From positions 62,001 to 126,000 of the forward strand of contig NZ_WHOS01000014.1 in assembly GCF_013340935.1 (NCBI RefSeq): a stretch of DNA of 64,000 bases. The letters run 5' to 3'. Both the position numbers and the translations under genes were made by a program. Positions 19,701-27,232 of the stretch are shown here, in pieces. Source of the DNA: Azospirillum melinis (GTDB taxonomy: Bacteria; Pseudomonadota; Alphaproteobacteria; Azospirillales; Azospirillaceae). Under the pieces are notes generated by a model, which made no database searches, was not told the DNA's origin, and saw only the letters and a list, made by a program, of their open reading frames with translations. Positions within the stretch are counted from its first letter, which is position 1; each line of letters begins with the position of its first letter.

Positions 19701-20033
19701 CTGATCGACGGAAAGCCGCTGCCATCCTGGTTGAAGTTCGACCCGGTAAAGGGAGCCTTCACCGGAACTCCTCCTGAAGGTTACAGGGGTGACCTCCAGG
19801 TTAAGGTCGTCGCCCGTGACGGGGTTGGGCGCCAAGCGGAGACCATGGTTCACCTGAAGGTCGGCGATGTGCCTCAACGTCAGACGCAACTCCTTGGCAA
19901 GCCGAGCTTGGCCCAGCAGCTTAAAGGTCACGGCCTTCATGCTTGGAAAGCGGATCGCGAACGACTTATCCATCAGGCGCGCGAAACCTCACTCGCCAGC
20001 CGGATGAGCAAGTCGGGCGGGCGCTTGGCATAA
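10773..20033 (+). CDS. Giant LEPR-motif cell-surface adhesin with tandem repeats (3086 aa)
   Basis: The ATG at 10773 lies after a GAGGAAGAAA purine stretch. An Arg-rich leader with RRLEPRMMFDGAAVV (Leu22-Val34) carries the LEPR motif seen at the N-termini of many giant exported proteins. A Thr/Ala/Gln/Ser-rich low-complexity region runs to ~180. Residues ~180-350 hold a predicted globular domain with LVEEYGHAIDNRLNPGSD (E278-H282), a motif that recurs in such proteins. About 500-1525 are cadherin-like/VCBS beta-sandwich repeats (NDAPVAVADT, LTNDSDADG signatures). Residues ~1528-2666 are eight ~142-aa repeats, most nearly identical. A Calx-beta domain lies at ~2668-2790, then a Val/Pro/Thr linker and an Ig-like domain at ~2930-3030. 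No RTX glycine-rich nonapeptides are seen. Role: attachment or biofilm matrix (inference). Confidence 0.85.
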   Translation: MKTPPFVHRRALRRNGPSARRLEPRMMFDGAAVVDATAAVNDSPTAEHTEAAAAPVPVVDTQTATSQATQPAQTPTETAPSEASTQTSTASGAAPTSDTGNTQPSGIQPGEAEGNSSTTVAPATGQQSATSSDTTIHQTAEPDASSQSETTRQEAVLANATDVASADAAHLSAVEEQAKQAIASFLGSADGLDKLAALFPGAQTTPSADWMARAEALRGQVLNGSFNLTVQFVDGAAMGNYFAAFTASGPNGTPTILVNHDWWNAQADDSTRVRALVEEYGHAIDNRLNPGSDTAGDEGEAFSDKVLNISVNYVDEARIAVENDHKSVVIDGISYEVETATLSFLTAYKVYTGAGFLAEKEQNRHHFIDTSLGVTVITDGQLSSYFSGNDVVAKVSINGSDYYGWVSRPIKDQGIVRGFYFWYDANFGNLSTATQDGNMDGDRNAADNNAFILVVDQSYFNNLSVAGSFTDNGVTKTYKFVGSSSDRVDSALNSLVVPNRAPTPTNDSLTILEDSGAGTGNVLTNDSDADGNALAVTGFSINGSAGTLGQAFTIANVGQFTLSADGSYSFTPAANYAGPVPTITYTVSDGQVSATATLSIAITPVNDAPGGTDKTITMDEDTSHTFSAGEFGFTDSSDNPANSLQSVVITTLPSAGTLTLNGTAVTAGQEILATDLTKLKFAPATDAFGATYATFTFQVRDSGGTANGGIDLDPTPNTITFKVNNVNDAPVAVADTNAINEDTATVTGNVSTNDSDPDGDTRTVVAASGVGATTGTGPFVVVGRYGTLTLQTNGTYSYALDNTNAAVQALRQSTDVLSESFSYTIADPGNLTASSTLTITIRGVNDTPVAVNDYNIAKESIAGSGNYTNTDTTGYKATGNVLSNDTDKDAYSETKTVTGIFSTALGSTPAAASTNTYITLTSAPSSNSITGSIVYYLDNSSNKVFLKDVSNNNLSVSIYDSSTLQVKLSGIVSTSIPSGATLHFTNNTNSNNDIATSVYGSSTTQQPSASVVLDNAGTVYVGMSVQGTGIPAGTLVGSVNTSTNTITLKDSSNNAVAVLLGSNTSLSFTAAAGTTITGRYGTLTIAANGGYTYTPTANNANLNEGQQATETFSYRMQDSAGSTADATLTITVLGSGTNDPHAVADVNTIAENSTNVTGNVVTGTGSPLTGIDTTPSNTGTLSVTAARSSSNSSETAVGSGTQITGLYGTLTISSTGAYTYALNNSNAAVDALRLSSDTLTDVFFYRVTNSTALREDVTTLTITITGANDAPVAVADTAIARESGGYANGTVGVNPSGSVLINDTDVDNGDTRAVNAVQAGGSLTGSASAVSAGTSSSTGTAVAGSYGSLKLGADGGYVYTVDNSNATVQALAFGQTLTDSFTYRMVDSNGASSTATLTVTIQGANDAPANAVPSSGITVAESSSVALSGISVADVDDASLTVQLTVQNGTLTVGNLNGALVSSGTNGGATLTLTGTKAQLNSALGTLSYQGATDYSGIDLLTVQTTDSAGLVALSTVDVTVTADSRTLTVTGSTVNETSPYLLFKVDGTTGQKVTLALQSTGTGSGDATIGADLSPNLEYFNGTAWTAYTGGAVTIPTGDVLLVRTAVYGDSLYEGGETVKLVASNKAGANYNGTGTIIDDGTGAIYLSTNTSFTADTTGIAQYPDDDRPLTVNSISVNEASPYAVFTVSGNANQVVRLSLTDGTATSPADYGTGLQYYNGTAWVTYTPGSDLTMTGSTLLVRTSIANDSSYEGQEAFLLGVTKLSSGTTVYGTASIYDDGTGSVYLATNTTGTANVGTDTGYPSALDDDRSVSVSSPTVNEGSDYAIFTLTGNSGQTVTLTLENVSASINTSQTLKVWDGLDWVDYTTTGALPTFDANGKILVRVDIRAEQDAVYEGAETFKLKATLTGQTAAAEGIATIKDDGTGSVYLSTNTTGTANTSTDTGYPSYLDDDRAVTVNSITVNEASPYAVFTVSGSTNQVVRLSLTDGTATSTADFGTGLEYYTGTTWATYTAGSDVTMAGSTLLVRTSIVNDSTSEGSETFKLVVTRASSGTTAEGTATIRDDAAGDVYLATNTTGTANVSTDTGYPSYLDDDRAVTVNSISVNEASPYAVFTVSGGANQVVRLSLTDGTATNTADFGTGLEYYTGTTWATYTAGSDVTMTGSTLLVRTSIVNDSTSEGSETFKLVVTRASSGTTAEGTATIKDDGTGSVYLSTNTTGTANTSTDTGYPSYLDDDRAVTVSSISVNEASPYAVFTVSGSTNQVVRLSLTDGTATSTADFGTGLEYYNGTAWVSYTAGSDVTMTGSTLLVRTSIVNDSTYEGSETFKLVVTRASSGTTAEGTATIKDDGTGSVYLSTNTTGTANASTDTGYPAQLDDDRAVTVNSISVNEASPYAVFTVSGSANQVVRLSLTDGTATSTADFGAGLEYYNGTAWTSYTAGSDVTMTSGTLLVRTSIVNDSTYEGSETFKLVVTRASSGTTAEGTATIRDDAAGDVYLSTNTTGTANTGTDTGYPSYLDDDRAVTVNSISVNEASPYAVFTVSGGANQVVRLSLTDGTATSTADFGTGLEYYNGTAWTSYTAGSDVTMTGSTLLVRTSIVNDSTYEGSETFKLVVTRASSGTTAEGTATIKDDGTGSVYLSTNTTGIANTGTDTGYPAQLDDDRPTIAHVGDGTANSITVPEGQSAVFTVTLSNASAAAETFVLGLAGVTATSGTDFGIAPTFSNGVTYDATAGTISVPAGVTSFTVTIPTVDDGDVEANETFTLTIGASTGTATITDNDVAPTPSTVVVTPPVTPTVPEPPTIPVTPVVTVTPVTPTVPEVVTTPVTPTLPEVAPTPVTPTVPQVVATPVTPAVPQTTPAPIVVTEVPAAATPVVQSAPAPTPVALSPVVTPQPSAGFAPLVDPAIVPAEIGSANALPSRPDDAVRQNPQYELRVDKPIPDVLIPTGTGSIAYILPVDAFKHTDPNARVEMSAALIDGKPLPSWLKFDPVKGAFTGTPPEGYRGDLQVKVVARDGVGRQAETMVHLKVGDVPQRQTQLLGKPSLAQQLKGHGLHAWKADRERLIHQARETSLASRMSKSGGRLA
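15354..18773 (+). repeat. Eight tandem coding repeats, period 426 bp, six nearly identical
   Basis: Equivalent points in successive copies fall at 15354, 15783, 16209, 16641, 17067, 17493, 17919 and 18345. The last four steps are exactly 426 bp (142 codons). Copies 1 and 3 are divergent; copies 2 and 4-8 share most residues (SVNEASPYAVFTVSG, then LLVRTSI and DDGTGSVYLSTNTTGTAN). The conservation at DNA level implies recent duplication or gene conversion, so copy number may vary between strains and short-read assemblies may be unreliable here. Confidence 0.9.
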
Positions 20034-20046
20034 TGGATGGTTTCAG

Positions 20047-21450
20047 ATGATGTTGGACGACGTTCGGCCGGTGAGCGCCGAGACGGAGGCGCTCGCTGCC
20101 TTGCTCCATCTCGGCAAGCGAGCCCGGCAGGCGCGTGACCGGGCGGAACTCGCCTTTGTCCTGGTGAACGAGACCCACGGCTTGGCGCCTTACCGCCAAG
20201 CTGCCTTGTGGCTGGACGGCAGGGTCCACACCTTGTCCGGTGTGGTCTCCGTCGAGGCGAACATCCCCTATGTACAGTGGCTGGAAGCCATCTTTCGCCA
20301 TCTGGATCGCACGCAGTCGAGGGAGAGCCCACGCTCGATAGAGGCCGGAGATCTGCCGATCGATGGTGCTGCCCAGTGGGGCGAGTGGTTGCCGCCGGAA
20401 GCGCTTTGGCTCCCGCTGCAGGGTTCGGGGAAAGGCGCTCCTGGTGGCGCTCCCGGTGGAGCGCTGCTCCTGGCTCGAAGCCACCCCTGGACGCAAGCGG
20501 AGGCGGATTTGGCGGCGGAGTGGGCCGCAACCTGGGCGCATGCCTGGGCGCTTCATCAGCGCGGCGGTCTCTGGCGTCGGCATTCCGGGTCCGGGGACAA
20601 GGCGCGAAGCTCGAGCGGTCGAGGACGGTTCCTGCGCTGGGTCGGAAGTTTGAAGCTCTGGGCGGCCGCGGCAGCCATTTGCACCCTCTTCATACCGGTC
20701 AAATTGACGGTGTTGGCTCCGGCGGAGTTGGTGCCGCTCGCTCCTTCGATCGTCCGGTCACCTCTGGACGGTGTGATCGACAGCATCGCGGTCATACCGG
20801 GACAGAGGGTCAAAGCGAATGACCCTCTTTTCACGTTCGATCGCACCAGCGTCGCCAGCAAGCTGCTGATCGCCGAGAAGGCGTTGGAAACCGTCCGCAC
20901 CGAGTACCGGCAGCGCGCCCAGCAAGCCCTGTTCGATGAACAGAGCAAATCCCACTTGGCGGTTCTGCAGGGGCAGGTCGCTGAAAAGAGTGTGGAAGTC
21001 GACTATTTGCGCAGCTTGGAGAGCCGGAGCATCGTCACTGCTCCCCGCGACGGTATCGCGCTCTTCGACGACCCGACGGAGTGGATTGGCCGTCCTCTGG
21101 TGACGGGAGAGCGGGTGATGATGGTCGCCGACGAAAAGCAGGTGGAGGTGGAGGCGTGGCTGGCGCCGGCCAATGCCGTTCCACTTCCTTCCGGCGCTCC
21201 GGTGACACTCTACCTGAACGCCGATCCCCTCCAGCCGTTGAGCGCGTCGCTGCGTTACATTGCCCACGAAGCGGTGCGCCGCCCCGATGGCCACTATGCC
21301 TACCGCGTCCGCGCGACGCTGACGGGTGAGCCGCAGACGGCGCGCACCGGCCTGAAAGGGACGGCGAAACTGGAGGGTGAGCAGGTCCCGCTGGTTTACT
21401 GGGCCTTGCGCCGGCCGTTCGCCGATGCGCGGGCGTGGTTGGGTCTGTAG
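20047..21450 (+). CDS. Inner-membrane HlyD-like adaptor with N-terminal soluble domain
   Basis: A 467-aa protein. Residues 1-180 form a cytoplasmic GAF-like or unassigned domain (helix ETEALAALLHLGKRARQARD, Trp-rich core). A single membrane helix follows at ~198-220 (LKLWAAAAAICTLFIPVKLT). The periplasmic HlyD-like part comes next: lipoyl halves at SPLDGVIDSIAVIPGQRVKA and ITAPRDGIALFDDPTEWIG-type residues, a coiled hairpin between them, and a C-terminal beta domain. It starts 13 bases after the adhesin stop and ends 3 bases before the M50 gene, so it belongs to the same operon. It likely works with the downstream fusion protein and the TolC-like channel in export of the adhesin. Confidence 0.75.
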   Translation: MMLDDVRPVSAETEALAALLHLGKRARQARDRAELAFVLVNETHGLAPYRQAALWLDGRVHTLSGVVSVEANIPYVQWLEAIFRHLDRTQSRESPRSIEAGDLPIDGAAQWGEWLPPEALWLPLQGSGKGAPGGAPGGALLLARSHPWTQAEADLAAEWAATWAHAWALHQRGGLWRRHSGSGDKARSSSGRGRFLRWVGSLKLWAAAAAICTLFIPVKLTVLAPAELVPLAPSIVRSPLDGVIDSIAVIPGQRVKANDPLFTFDRTSVASKLLIAEKALETVRTEYRQRAQQALFDEQSKSHLAVLQGQVAEKSVEVDYLRSLESRSIVTAPRDGIALFDDPTEWIGRPLVTGERVMMVADEKQVEVEAWLAPANAVPLPSGAPVTLYLNADPLQPLSASLRYIAHEAVRRPDGHYAYRVRATLTGEPQTARTGLKGTAKLEGEQVPLVYWALRRPFADARAWLGL

Positions 21451-21453
21451 GCC

Positions 21454-23553
21454 ATGCTGCCGCCGTTGCGGGAGGAACTGACACTGCATCCCGGCCTTCC
21501 GACCAGGGAGGGTGCACCGACCTGGGCGCTGCACGATCCGGTCCGCAACGCCTTTTTCAGCCTAGACTGGTTGAGCTTCGAGGTGCTGTGCCGATGGGAC
21601 CTCGGTGACCCCGATGCCATCGTAGCGGCGATCGATGCCGAAACGACCATTGTCGCGGAGCGCGATGATGTGAAGGATGTCCTGCGTTTCCTGGTCGACA
21701 ACGAACTGATCTGCAATCCGACGGAACAGGGAACCCGCTGGTATCGGGAGCAGGCAACCAAACGCGAAACCTCCCTCGCCACTTGGATTCTGCACCATTA
21801 CCTGTTCTTCCGCTTGCCCCTCTGCCGTCCGGATCGCTGGTTGAGAAGTATGCTGCCGCTGGTCGAGCCGCTGTTCTCCCGCGGCTTTCTGTGGCTGACC
21901 CTGGCCGCGCTCATCGGCGGAATCATGGAAATCTCCCGCCAGTGGGAAACCTTCGTGACCACACTGGTGGATACATTTTCGCCTCAGGGGCTTGCCGGCT
22001 TCCTGATCGCACTGGTGTTCGCCAAGCTTCTTCACGAACTGGGACATGCCTTCACCGCCAAGCGGTATGGCTGCCGGGTGCCGACGATGGGCGTGGCCTT
22101 TCTGGTGCTGTTCCCGGTCGCGTACACCGATGTGACGGAGGTCTGGCGGCTCAACAACCGCGGGCAACGCCTTGCCGTCGGCGCGGCCGGCATCAGAACG
22201 GAACTCTTGCTGGCGGCTTGGGCGACAGCCCTATGGACTGTGGTGCCGGACGGGCTGATCCGAAGCGGGCTGTTCATGCTTGCGACCACCACCTGGATCA
22301 CCACGGTGCTGGTGAACGCATCGCCATTCATGCGGTTCGACGGATATTTCCTGCTGATGGATTGGCTGGGCGTGTCGAACCTACACCAGCGTTCTTTTGC
22401 GCTCGCGCGTTGGAGGCTGCGTGAAGTGCTGTTCGGTTTGGGCGACGAGCCACCGGAGGCGTTGCCAAGGCGTCTGCGTCACGGCTTGATCCTGTTCGCC
22501 GCCGTGACAGGGATCTACCGGCTTGTGGTGTTCTCCGGCATTGCCGTTCTCGTCTACTCCATGGCTCCCAAACCAATCGGCCCGCTCCTAGGTGCCATTG
22601 AGCTTTGGTGGTTTATTCTGCAGCCAGTCTGGAAGGAGTTTGCCGTGTGGGGACGGAATGCAGCACGCATCCTGGCGGCGCGGCGCGTGGTGGTCTTGAT
22701 TGCCGCATTTGCAGTGCTGATCACCGCTGGGGTAGTGCCATGGGACCGGCGCATCCACAGCCAGGGGCTGCTTCGGCCAACCAACTACTACTCGGTGTAT
22801 GCGCCCGATGGTGCGCGCATCGTCAAGATGCCGATTGTCGGAGGCAACGTTGTCGGCAAGGACGATGTGCTCTTCGAATTGGAGGCGCCCGACCTCGCCT
22901 ATCGCCAGAGGCTGAAGACGGTCCAGGCAATGACCGCGTCGTGGCAGACGAACGCCGCCGGCGTGAACGCCGATTTGCGCGGGCAGTTGCCTTTGATCCA
23001 GGCAACACGTGCCCGCCTTGAGGCCGAGCTGGCTGGCATGATTTCCGAGAAGAGCCGCTATCAGATAAAGGCGCCTTCCGCTGGGGTTTTCCTCCTCTCC
23101 GATCCAGGTATTCAGCCTGATGTTTGGATAAAGAAGAAAGAAGCAATTGCATCCATCGCCGATCTGTCGTCTTGGCAGGTGATCACTTACCTTCCGGAGG
23201 GCGAAATTACCCGACTCTCTGTTGGCGATCTTGCGGTTTTCTATCCGGAGCAATCGGGTATAGATAGGGTTTCTCTCAAAGTCGATTTCATCGACCAAGA
23301 TGCGGCGAGAGTTCTACCGGAGGGAATTCTGGCATCCACATCTGGTGGAAAGACCTTGGTCAGGGAGACAGCCGGCGGACTGGTCCCGGAAACCGCCCTC
23401 TATCGAGTTGTCTTGTCATTGGCAGAGCCGAAACAATCCCCTCAGCCGATGCTGCAGCGAGGTGACGTTGTCGTATTCGGCGATTCCAAACCTCTTGCTG
23501 ATGATTTTCTGAAATCCGCCATCGGTCTGTTTGTGCGTGAAGCAGGGTTTTGA
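21454..23553 (+). CDS. M50-type membrane metalloprotease fused to a HlyD-like adaptor
   Basis: A 699-aa protein. Residues ~1-95 resemble a small PqqD-like winged-helix domain. Residues ~130-420 form a multi-pass membrane site-2-protease-like core. It has the zinc motif LLHELGHAF (H194-E195-H198) and the second ligand motif NASPFMRFDG (Asp296). After a transmembrane helix at ~410-430, residues ~440-690 are a HlyD-like periplasmic domain (SVYAPDGARIVKMPIVGGNV and YQIKAPSAGVFLLSDPGI are the lipoyl halves). The family is usually annotated putative peptide zinc metalloprotease. It starts 3 bases after the upstream adaptor. Because no ABC transporter is in the operon, it may itself be the inner-membrane engine or processing enzyme of the export apparatus (inference). 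Confidence 0.75.
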   Translation: MLPPLREELTLHPGLPTREGAPTWALHDPVRNAFFSLDWLSFEVLCRWDLGDPDAIVAAIDAETTIVAERDDVKDVLRFLVDNELICNPTEQGTRWYREQATKRETSLATWILHHYLFFRLPLCRPDRWLRSMLPLVEPLFSRGFLWLTLAALIGGIMEISRQWETFVTTLVDTFSPQGLAGFLIALVFAKLLHELGHAFTAKRYGCRVPTMGVAFLVLFPVAYTDVTEVWRLNNRGQRLAVGAAGIRTELLLAAWATALWTVVPDGLIRSGLFMLATTTWITTVLVNASPFMRFDGYFLLMDWLGVSNLHQRSFALARWRLREVLFGLGDEPPEALPRRLRHGLILFAAVTGIYRLVVFSGIAVLVYSMAPKPIGPLLGAIELWWFILQPVWKEFAVWGRNAARILAARRVVVLIAAFAVLITAGVVPWDRRIHSQGLLRPTNYYSVYAPDGARIVKMPIVGGNVVGKDDVLFELEAPDLAYRQRLKTVQAMTASWQTNAAGVNADLRGQLPLIQATRARLEAELAGMISEKSRYQIKAPSAGVFLLSDPGIQPDVWIKKKEAIASIADLSSWQVITYLPEGEITRLSVGDLAVFYPEQSGIDRVSLKVDFIDQDAARVLPEGILASTSGGKTLVRETAGGLVPETALYRVVLSLAEPKQSPQPMLQRGDVVVFGDSKPLADDFLKSAIGLFVREAGF

Positions 23554-23831
23554 CTGCATAGATCAATGCAATGGTTAACCGCAACATGTCGGGGCGGTTC
23601 ACTACGACGAACTGGTCGCCACCGCGTGCGGATTGCTTTGCCTTGGTTTGACGATGAGACAATTCGCTGGGGCGGCCGCGTGTGGAGACAGTGCAGCCCA
23701 CCGTTGCCACCGGTGGTCGGTATGGAGTCACCGCGACCACACAGAGGGGAAGAAGCTGCCTACCGCGCCGGTGCCGCCTCTGCCCGTTGAGGACGCCTAT
23801 GCCCCGACCGGACGATCGGGCGCACCCAACG
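23554..23831. other. Spacer after the secretion operon
   Basis: No gene recognised; short overlapping frames lack resemblance to known families. The right part grades into an IS110-like remnant. Confidence 0.4.
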
Positions 23832-24026
23832 ATGACGAGGTCTGATTCCGGTTCAGGTTATCCTTGGCGTTGTTCAGCGAACACACATCGCGCTGTCCTC
23901 GTTGCGCTCAACGGCGAAAGCCTGGATCATCTCATCACTGAATTGCGCTCACTCATCCCAGCGCTCATAATGTTGGACCCCATCGGTGGTTTCGAAGTCA
24001 CTGTAGCAAGTAACCCGGTCGCTTGA
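23832..24026 (+). pseudogene. IS110-like transposase remnant
   Basis: The frame gives LVALNGESLDHLITELRSL, then PALIMLDPIGGFEVTVAS. This matches the N-terminal DEDD region of IS110-family transposases (LxxLI.EL....PALIVLEATGGFEVTVASAL). The expected E of LEATGG is changed to LDPIGG and the frame stops 14 residues later. The N-terminal GIDVS catalytic start is not in frame. A dead fragment about one seventh of full length. Confidence 0.5.
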
Positions 24027-24296
24027 TGGCTGTGTTCGGGAGATGAATATTAGCCTGACTGACTGACGCATGCTGTAATATACGTCTGCCTCCAGACAAT
24101 CCAAGAATTTACTGGTCAATCCCTCGGCAGTGAGTAGACTTGGTGCGGCGGGCGGGGGGACGACAAAGAGATGTGGCGAGGAGCGACTTAAAGTGGAACG
24201 AAAGCGTCGCAAGCTATGCGCAACCTGGCCTGACCGGGCCGATGGGTTTCGGGCGACGTGGCTTGAACCAGCCTCGAACTGGTTGAGGTCTGGCCT

Positions 24297-26660
24297 ATGA
24301 TGCGTCTCGGAACAACAGCCGGCTCGGCCTTTGACACACTGACGGACAATGCGCCGATCGGCTTTGCTTTCTTCGATCGGGATCATCGCTACACGAAGGT
24401 CAATGCTGCCCTCGCAACGATCAACGGCATTCCGGCTGATGCGCATGTTGGCCGCACACTGGAAGAATTGCTGCCCGAGACTGCCCGAACCGTAGGGCCG
24501 ATCATTGATCGGGTGTTCACGACCGGCGACGCGGTAGGGGGCTTCGAGATGGACGGGGAGACGCCTGCCAGCCCGGGCGCGCGGCGAACATGGCTCCTCG
24601 GCTTCTTTCCTGTTCCCGGTGAGGACGGCGCCGTCGCGCATGTCGGAGCGACCGTCGTGGAAATCACCGATCGGAAGCGAGCAGAGGCAGAGCTGCGCCA
24701 AAGCGAGGAACGGCTACGGCTTGCAACGGAACATGCCGAAATCGGTCTGTGGGACGTGGACGAGGTGAACCAGAAGTTGCACTGGCCGCCGATCGTCAAG
24801 GCAATGTTCGGGATCTCGGCGGACGTTCCCGTATCGATGCGGGACTATTACGAGGGCCTGCATCCCGACGACCACGAAGCAACCGCGGCGGCCTATGCAG
24901 CTGCCGCAGACCCCAACCGGCGTTCCCTCTACGATGTGGAATACCGCACGATTGGTAAAGAAGACGGCGTTGTGCGCTGGGTCGCGGCCAAGGGCCGTGG
25001 TGTCTTCGACGAGACGGGCCGCTGCCTGCGTGTGATCGGAACCGCGATGGACGTCACCGAGCGCAAGCGGGTGGAAGCGGAGCTTCGGGAATTGAACGAA
25101 GCGTTGGAACATCGCGTTGCTGAAGCCCTGGCAGGGCGCAAGGTGCTTGCCGATGTGGTCGACGGAACCGATATTTTTGTTCAGGTCGCGGACCTCGATT
25201 ATAACTGGCTGGCGATCAACCGAGCAGCTTCGGCCGAATTCGCGCGCATTTTCGGGGTTCGGAAGCCGAAAGTCGGCGATAACATGCTCGCCTTGCTGGA
25301 AAGGCAGCCAGAGCATCAGGCCGCCGTTCGAGAGGTCTGGTCCCGCGCCCTTGCCGGAAAGGAGTTTGTCCAGACGGACGAGTTCGGCGATCCTTCGCTC
25401 GATCGGCGCTATTATGAGATGCGGTTCCGCAGCTTGCGCGACGCTGAAGGACGGCTGATCGGGGCCTATCAATTCGTTTCCGACGTGACGGAACGGCTGC
25501 GCGAACAGCATCGCTTGCGGGAAGCAGAGACTGCGCTTGCCCAGGCACAGAAAATGGAAGCGGTGGGTCAGCTGACAGGCGGCATAGCCCATGACTTCAA
25601 CAACCTGCTTCAAGGCGTGGTAGGAAGCTTCGATCTCATCCGGCGCAAGTCCACCGATCATGAGCATGTGCAACGGTGGGCCGAAGCCGGGCTCAAGGCG
25701 GCCCAGCGCGGCTCCAGATTGTCGGGGCAGCTCCTGGCGTTCAGCCGCGCACAAAAAATCGAGCTGAAGCCGGTCCCTCTCTCCGATCTGGTAAGCGCCT
25801 TCCGTGAGATGATCGCCAGCACGATCGGGCCGCACATCAAGGTCAGCCTCGATCTTAAGACCGATGGCATCCGCGTGCTGGGTGATGAGGTCCAAATCGA
25901 GATGGCGGTCCTGAATTTGGCGTTGAACGCGCGCGACGCCATGCCGGAGGGTGGGGAGCTTACGATCAGTACGCGGCCGGTCAGTCTGGCAGGCGACCGG
26001 GAGCTGGCCGATGGCGACTATGTCGAACTCGCGGTGCGTGACACGGGAACGGGGATGCCGCCCGAAGTGGTCGCACGCGCCTTCGATCCGTTCTTCACGA
26101 CCAAGGGCGTCGGCAAGGGGACGGGGCTGGGGCTGAGCCAGGTCTATGGCGCGATGCGTCAGGCCGGGGGCACCGTCCGCATCGACACCCGACCCGGCGA
26201 GGGCACGACGATGCGCCTGCTGCTGCGGAGAACAGACGATCTTGCTGAAAGGACTGCCGATGAGGGGCGAGTCACCGCAAAGGGCCTTTCGGCGCGAATC
26301 CTCGTGGTCGATGACGATCCCGATGTTCGGCATTTCCTCGTGGAGTCTCTCGGCGGACTCGGCTTTGCCGTGACGCAGGCCGAAGATGGCTCTGCCGGCC
26401 TAAAGGAGCTCGAACGATCGGCACCGGATCTGATGATCCTGGACTTTGCCATGCCAGGCCTGAACGGCGCAGAAGTGGCGAAACAGGCGCAGGCATGCCG
26501 GCCTGACATGCCGATCATTTTCGTGACGGGCTTCGCCGATAGCGCGGCACTCGAAGAGGTCGTGGGCAGCAACATTCCCGTGCTTAGAAAGCCATTCCAG
26601 ATCGACGAGTTCGAACGTATGTTGCTGGCCGCATTGCAGGGCAGCGCACCAACGTCTTAG
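24297..26660 (+). CDS. Multi-PAS hybrid sensor histidine kinase
   Basis: A 787-aa soluble protein without membrane helices. Three PAS domains: ~18-120 (NAPIGFAFFDRDHRYTKVNA), ~140-265 (ATEHAEIGLWDVDEVNQKLH, PAS_3-like) and ~285-400. The HisKA box follows at ~425 (GQLTGGIAHDFNNLLQGVVG), then an HATPase with DTGTGMP and KGTGLGLSQV. A C-terminal receiver spans ~670-780 (ILVVDDDPDV, LMILDFAMPG with the phosphoacceptor Asp, and VLRKPFQ). It would sense a cytoplasmic cue, autophosphorylate and pass phosphate to its own receiver. No output regulator is adjacent. ATG at 24297 gives a short N-terminus before PAS1. Confidence 0.9.
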   Translation: MMRLGTTAGSAFDTLTDNAPIGFAFFDRDHRYTKVNAALATINGIPADAHVGRTLEELLPETARTVGPIIDRVFTTGDAVGGFEMDGETPASPGARRTWLLGFFPVPGEDGAVAHVGATVVEITDRKRAEAELRQSEERLRLATEHAEIGLWDVDEVNQKLHWPPIVKAMFGISADVPVSMRDYYEGLHPDDHEATAAAYAAAADPNRRSLYDVEYRTIGKEDGVVRWVAAKGRGVFDETGRCLRVIGTAMDVTERKRVEAELRELNEALEHRVAEALAGRKVLADVVDGTDIFVQVADLDYNWLAINRAASAEFARIFGVRKPKVGDNMLALLERQPEHQAAVREVWSRALAGKEFVQTDEFGDPSLDRRYYEMRFRSLRDAEGRLIGAYQFVSDVTERLREQHRLREAETALAQAQKMEAVGQLTGGIAHDFNNLLQGVVGSFDLIRRKSTDHEHVQRWAEAGLKAAQRGSRLSGQLLAFSRAQKIELKPVPLSDLVSAFREMIASTIGPHIKVSLDLKTDGIRVLGDEVQIEMAVLNLALNARDAMPEGGELTISTRPVSLAGDRELADGDYVELAVRDTGTGMPPEVVARAFDPFFTTKGVGKGTGLGLSQVYGAMRQAGGTVRIDTRPGEGTTMRLLLRRTDDLAERTADEGRVTAKGLSARILVVDDDPDVRHFLVESLGGLGFAVTQAEDGSAGLKELERSAPDLMILDFAMPGLNGAEVAKQAQACRPDMPIIFVTGFADSAALEEVVGSNIPVLRKPFQIDEFERMLLAALQGSAPTS

Positions 26661-26663
26661 CGA

Positions 26664-27000
26664 TGGCTGCGATCCCGGCTCAATTGGGCTTTCTGTTCCG
26701 CTGCTGACACTGTTGGCGAATTCAGGGGGGTGCGCGACGGATTGTTGGAGAGCCGCGAACCGGGAGATGCGGGGTTTTGCCAGGGGCCGGACGGTCCGAG
26801 ATACCGGCATCGCCGCAGGTCGAAGAGTTGCAGGGCTTGGGCCAGCGTTCCCTCGACCCCAATCCGGGCCGGCGTCGGCGTCATTCCTCTGTCTTCTGCC
26901 GGCGGCGCGCATCCTGAAGCGCTTCATGCCCGGCGCGCGGCCGATAGCGGCCGACGCGCCGGATGGTCGACTTGAGATCGTCTGCCGGCAGAGTGTCCTT
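26664..27000 (-). pseudogene. Decayed C-terminus of an IS1182-like transposase
   Basis: Minus-strand pieces in different frames line up with the end of IS1182-type transposases. First comes RPRAGHEALQDARRRQ, then ARIGVEGTLAQALQLFDLRR with CRYLG (the equivalent of R-GIEGT-SQ...LRR-RYRGLAKT), then RPLAKPRISRFAALQQ and HPPEFANSV near the end. At least two frameshifts and a stop separate them. It fills the space between the two sensor-kinase genes and is not functional. Confidence 0.5.
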
Positions 27001-27232
27001 CATGCCCCGGCAGAGATGCTCTGCCCTCCCAAGCGCACACCGATGCAGCACTGAACACTGTGTTTCTCGCTTCCGGTGGAACGTCTCACCAACGCCCTGA
27101 GGATGCTGTCATGGAGATGTCCTCATTGGGGCTGCGCGCTTAACATAGTGTAATGCCTCCTCCCCTTTGTGATTATAGAGTCCGGTGGCCGACACTTCTG
27201 CCGGCAAGGCGTCCAATCAATGATAGAAAAAG

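Noticed and set aside
24714-26333. 539-aa minus-strand ORF
   Set aside because: Complete antisense shadow of the hybrid kinase.
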